23,931 nt of DNA from G020353235 sp035528295 (lineage in GTDB: Bacteria > Chloroflexota > Dehalococcoidia > Dehalococcoidales > JAUYDJ01): positions 1-23,931 of the forward strand of contig DATKYY010000029.1 of assembly GCA_035528295.1 (NCBI GenBank), read 5' to 3'. Below the pieces are notes generated by a model. The model was not told where the DNA came from. It made no database searches and saw nothing but the letters and a program-made list of their open reading frames with translations. Positions within the stretch are counted from its first letter, which is position 1. Each line of letters begins with the position of its first letter. Below are positions 21,588 to 23,931 of this stretch, piece by piece. A program made the position numbers and the translations under genes.

Positions 21588-22529
21588 ATGGCAGGAGCAG
21601 TTTCCCTCCGGGATGCCTATGGTAAGACCCTGGTTGAGCTGGGCAGGGAGAATCCAGATATCGTTATGCTGGATGCCGATTTATGTCGCTCAACCATGAC
21701 CCAGTTTTTTGCCGGTGAGTTCCCGGAGCGCTCCTTTGACTGCGGCATTGCCGAGCAGAACATGATCGGTATTGCCGCCGGTCTGGCGGCTTCAGGCAAA
21801 ATCCCCTTTGCCAGCACCTTCGCCGTTTTTGTCCCCGGGCGCTGTTATGACCAGATTCGCATGTCAATCGCCCAGCCCAAACTCAATGTCAAGCTGGTCA
21901 CCACCCATGGTGGTATCACCGTGGGCGAGGATGGCACCTCGCACCAGTCAGTGGAGGACCTGGCGCTGATTACTTCCTTCCCCGGTTTTACCGTAATTGT
22001 CCCCGCCGATGCCATCGAAACCGTCCAGGCGGTGAGAGCCGCCGCGGCCAATTACGGACCTTTCTACATCCGGTTGCCCCGCCTCAAACTGCCCCTGGTC
22101 TATGACCGGAGCTATCGCTTTGAACTGGGCAGGGCGGTAACCCTGAGGCCGGGTGGTCAGGCAACTATCATCGCCATTGGGGTGATGGTCACCGCTGCCC
22201 TGGAGGCGGCGACTAATCTCAAGCGGGAGGGTATTGAATGCCGTGTGCTCAATATGCCCACCCTCAAGCCGATTGATGAGGCGGCTATTATAGCGGCGGC
22301 CGAGACCGGGGCGATTGTTACCGCTGAAGAGCACCTGGAGCATGGCGGGTTGGGCAGTGCCGTGGCGCGGGTAGTCGCCAGGCACCGTCCGGTGCCCATG
22401 GAGTTTGTGGCCATCAAAGATACCTATGCCAAATCAGGCAAAGCTGGCCAGCTTCTGGAGAGATACGGGCTTACCGCTAAAGACATCGAGCAGGCGGTCC
22501 GCACCGTGCTGAAAAAGAAGGCTGGCTAG
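21588..22529 (+). CDS. Transketolase, C-terminal subunit
   Basis: The second chain of the split enzyme, 313 aa, with the pyrimidine-binding and C-terminal domains. The catalytic glutamate region is DCGIAEQNMIGIAAGLA (E56), followed by PFASTFAVF, TTHGGITVGEDGTSHQ and EDLALITSFPG, and the C-terminal domain begins near VTLRPGGQATIIAIG. It also resembles the C-terminal part of DXS, but the pairing with the preceding N-terminal subunit and lengths fit transketolase. The ATG is two bases after the first subunit's stop, so the two are co-translated. Its TAG stop overlaps the plsY stop in CTAG. Confidence 0.93.
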   Translation: MAGAVSLRDAYGKTLVELGRENPDIVMLDADLCRSTMTQFFAGEFPERSFDCGIAEQNMIGIAAGLAASGKIPFASTFAVFVPGRCYDQIRMSIAQPKLNVKLVTTHGGITVGEDGTSHQSVEDLALITSFPGFTVIVPADAIETVQAVRAAAANYGPFYIRLPRLKLPLVYDRSYRFELGRAVTLRPGGQATIIAIGVMVTAALEAATNLKREGIECRVLNMPTLKPIDEAAIIAAAETGAIVTAEEHLEHGGLGSAVARVVARHRPVPMEFVAIKDTYAKSGKAGQLLERYGLTAKDIEQAVRTVLKKKAG

Positions 22530-23101
22530 GCGCTGCCTGCCCCGGAGACGCGGACTGGTAGCCTTCCCTTGACGTAATCAGTGATACCGACCAAACAGGG
22601 CAGGGCGATGCCGTAGCCAATAAGCACCCCGGGTACCCCCAGCCACCAGCCTATCAGTGGCAGTGGCATAAACAGCACACAACTGGTCAGAATTACATTT
22701 CGCTTGATAAGAAGAGTGGCTAACACCGGTCCGGCGACAATCAGCATCGGCTGGGTTATTAGGTTGAGCAGGACGCCAATGGTGGTGCTCTCCCCCCGAC
22801 CCCCTCGGAAGCCAATGAAGATTGACCAGTTGTGGCCGATAACGGCGGCCACACCGGCAAACAGGGCGGTCATCAGAGGCAGGCTGGCTGTCTGGGCGAG
22901 GAGGATGGCCAGGAATCCCTTACCGGCATCAATAATGAATACGGCGGTTCCCGTCTTTGCCCCCAGATGGCGAAAGGCATTAGCCGCACCGACGTTCCGG
23001 TCACCGAGCTGAAGGATGTTCTTCCCCTGCAGACGCCCGGCAATATAGGCGGTGGGGATAGCGCCCAGAAAGTAACCCAGTAGTATTACTATCCAAGGCA
23101 T
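22526..23101 (-). CDS. plsY: Glycerol-3-phosphate acyltransferase PlsY-like
   Basis: Membrane acyltransferase that makes lysophosphatidic acid from acyl-phosphate and glycerol-3-phosphate. The 191-aa protein has about five hydrophobic segments, GYFLGAIPTAYIAGRL, NVGAANAFRHLG, DAGKGFLAILLA and VIGHNWSIFIGFRGGRGEST. Two conserved motifs are altered: SGNIGATN becomes GDRNVGAAN and FKGGKGVAT becomes FRGGRGEST, so it may be a divergent paralogue. The -10 TATAAT is 13 bases before ATG 23101 and no Shine-Dalgarno is seen, implying a near-leaderless mRNA. Confidence 0.85.
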   Translation of the reverse strand: MPWIVILLGYFLGAIPTAYIAGRLQGKNILQLGDRNVGAANAFRHLGAKTGTAVFIIDAGKGFLAILLAQTASLPLMTALFAGVAAVIGHNWSIFIGFRGGRGESTTIGVLLNLITQPMLIVAGPVLATLLIKRNVILTSCVLFMPLPLIGWWLGVPGVLIGYGIALPCLVGITDYVKGRLPVRVSGAGSA

Positions 23102-23114
23102 TTTTATTTCGGCT

Positions 23115-23123
23115 ATTATAGCA
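23115..23123 (-). promoter_or_regulatory. Extended -10 promoter of plsY
   Basis: TGCTATAAT on the minus strand; a possible -35 TTGCCT lies 15 bases upstream. Transcription should start about 6 bases before the ATG. Confidence 0.6.
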
Positions 23124-23149
23124 TACTTTTTAAATAGGCAAGTGCCGTT

Positions 23150-23599
23150 TTAAATAAGGTTAGTTTGCAGAAGCTCGAAACCAGTATTTTTATCTAAAAC
23201 ACGAGCCGCGTTTGTCCCCACTATTTCACAAATAATTACTTCTCCAACTATCCAGGTATTCACACCAGGTTGAAGGCAACCTGTTGTCGTTTTCCCAGAC
23301 CGTCCAAGTGCAGCATGTATATGTAGTACAGGCTTACCTTTCTCATTAGGTGCGATTATGCCGACACCAACTACCTCATGTGCTCCATCCAGAGTTACTA
23401 GCATAGGCTCAGGTGGCATTTCATCTGAATACCGTGGGCCAACTACCACCTGACCTTTCCTAACGCCCCCAACCATAAGAACGTATCCTACCGAAATCTT
23501 CTTCTCCTCAGCAAAACTCTCTATACAGGTTGGGATAACGTCATTGTCTTCAAGCCGAATCACAAATATCCGACCAAGTTGCCCTTCACATGCTTTCAT
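23150..23599 (-). CDS. PPC/DUF296-domain protein
   Basis: A 149-aa protein starting at ATG 23599, supported by GGAGG nearby upstream. It consists of one PPC (DUF296) domain: FVIRLEDNDVIPTCIESFAEE near the start, VLMVGGVRKGQVVVGPR, LDGAHEVVGVGIIAP, VLHIHAALGRSGKTTTGCL (HIH motif) and VGEVIICEI. In plants this domain accompanies AT-hooks; the small prokaryotic versions have no established function. Visible codon choice is more AT-rich than in the genes to the left, suggesting recent acquisition. It lies between plsY and a tRNA fragment. A longer frame from 23680 reads through the tRNA fragment and is rejected. Confidence 0.82.
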   Translation of the reverse strand: MKACEGQLGRIFVIRLEDNDVIPTCIESFAEEKKISVGYVLMVGGVRKGQVVVGPRYSDEMPPEPMLVTLDGAHEVVGVGIIAPNEKGKPVLHIHAALGRSGKTTTGCLQPGVNTWIVGEVIICEIVGTNAARVLDKNTGFELLQTNLI

Positions 23600-23652
23600 T
23601 GGAACCCTCCATAAAAATAGACGGTTTACTACAATAAATACGTAAACGACTG

Positions 23653-23693
23653 TGGTGCCAGGGGTGGGACTCGAACCCACAAGGACTAAGTCC
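23653..23693 (-). pseudogene. 3' fragment of a tRNA gene, possible attachment site
   Basis: On the minus strand a perfect T arm (GTGGG-TTCGAGT-CCCAC), acceptor 3' half CCCTGGC, discriminator A and CCA (23653-23655) are present, preceded by GGACTTAGTCC, which could be the variable arm of a class II tRNA such as Leu. The expected 5' half beginning GCCAGGG is absent. This resembles the displaced tRNA 3' end left at the far side of a tRNA-integrated element. Confidence 0.75.
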
Positions 23694-23696
23694 GGA

Positions 23697-23930
23697 CTAT
23701 ATAAGTCTCCCCCAGTAACGTTTAATCCTCCAATACAATAAAGATAAGAACAATATTACTGAGGGCATCCATGCCCATGCACCGATTATTAGAAGAAGAA
23801 CAAGAAAAAGTAAAAAGGCTAAGATGATATCTACAGCTATATCCTGTGGCTTGTGCCCTCTATCACTTACCGCTTTAATGCCGTACCTGCGCCAGCAATC
23901 TAGTAATAGACCATATTGGTCAATACCTTT
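23697..23930 (-). CDS. C-terminal part of a membrane protein (5' end outside window)
   Basis: An uninterrupted minus-strand frame runs from the right edge to TAG at 23697-23699, 77 residues, without an obvious start codon inside the window. It starts KGIDQYGLLLDCWRRYGIKA, followed by a polar SDRGHKPQD stretch, and has two hydrophobic segments (DIILAFLLFLVLLLIIGAWA and PSVILFLSLLYW) ending in a basic RIKRYWGRLI tail. I do not recognise it. The sequence is clearly more AT-rich than most of the window. Its stop abuts the tRNA fragment, so it may be the last gene of an integrated element. Confidence 0.55.
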   Translation of the reverse strand, partial: KGIDQYGLLLDCWRRYGIKAVSDRGHKPQDIAVDIILAFLLFLVLLLIIGAWAWMPSVILFLSLLYWRIKRYWGRLI

Positions 23931-23931
23931 T

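Noticed and set aside
23624..23647. GTTTAC...GTAAAC inverted repeat between PPC gene and tRNA fragment
   Set aside because: Six base pairs with a 12-base loop is easily found by chance in AT-rich DNA; could only matter if shown to be a recombinase arm site.
23600..23680. N-terminal extension of the PPC gene
   Set aside because: The frame reads through the tRNA T arm and acceptor; ATG 23599 has a good ribosome binding site.
23653..23740. Complete tRNA gene
   Set aside because: The 5' acceptor half (expected GCCAGGG), D arm and anticodon arm cannot be found; only the 3' part is present.
1..23931. CRISPR arrays, insertion sequences, rRNA genes
   Set aside because: No regularly spaced repeats, transposase genes or rRNA segments were seen.

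Overview
The window is a gene-dense piece of a bacterial chromosome with moderate-to-high GC and a mixture of housekeeping operons. Gene content (COG1926-type phosphoribosyltransferase, eukaryote-like GlyRS and PGIHH-type IleS, TrpB2 behind a T-box, FdhD plus MOSC pair, FmdB-like zinc ribbon) and leaderless-looking promoters fit a sediment or groundwater Chloroflexota, probably Dehalococcoidia. That assignment is inference from gene families; no marker was searched.

Layout. 1-226: tail of a membrane protein. 256-3261 (+): purine salvage operon hpt, ade, COG1926 phosphoribosyltransferase. 3258-6448 (-): glyS, nitroreductase, sbcD. 6551-7424 (-): Nfu, FmdB-type zinc ribbon and an 84-aa Cys protein, with their own promoter and terminator. 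7438-9750 (-): tRNA-Asp, MOSC protein, fdhD, nadA. 9778-17565 (+): rpsF, ssb, rpsR, rpmH, rnpA, yidD, a beta-propeller lipoprotein, yidC, jag and ileS; this resembles an origin-proximal block but has no dnaA and no visible DnaA boxes. 17562-18699 (-): HtrA-like protease. 18760-20616 (-): trpB2 with an elaborate leader. 20639-22529 (+): split transketolase. 22526-23123 (-): plsY. 23150-23599 (-): PPC/DUF296 protein. 23653-23930: a 3' tRNA fragment followed by AT-rich sequence holding the tail of another membrane protein, which looks like the edge of an integrated element.

The most interesting system is the trpB2 leader. A tRNA-Trp T-box (UGG specifier, C at the variable T-box position, terminator) is followed, before trpB, by a 13-codon open reading frame with its own Shine-Dalgarno, two Trp codons and two mutually exclusive hairpins. 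The same two-layer logic (T-box for uncharged tRNA-Trp, leader peptide for Trp-codon stalling) is known from the Bacillus subtilis anti-TRAP operon, but here it would act directly on a tryptophan synthase gene. The divergent transketolase gene also carries an intrinsic-terminator-like hairpin just inside its reading frame.

Three convergent gene pairs each share a 4-base stop-codon overlap, and hpt, htrA and plsY have -10 boxes so close to the start codon that leaderless transcripts are likely.
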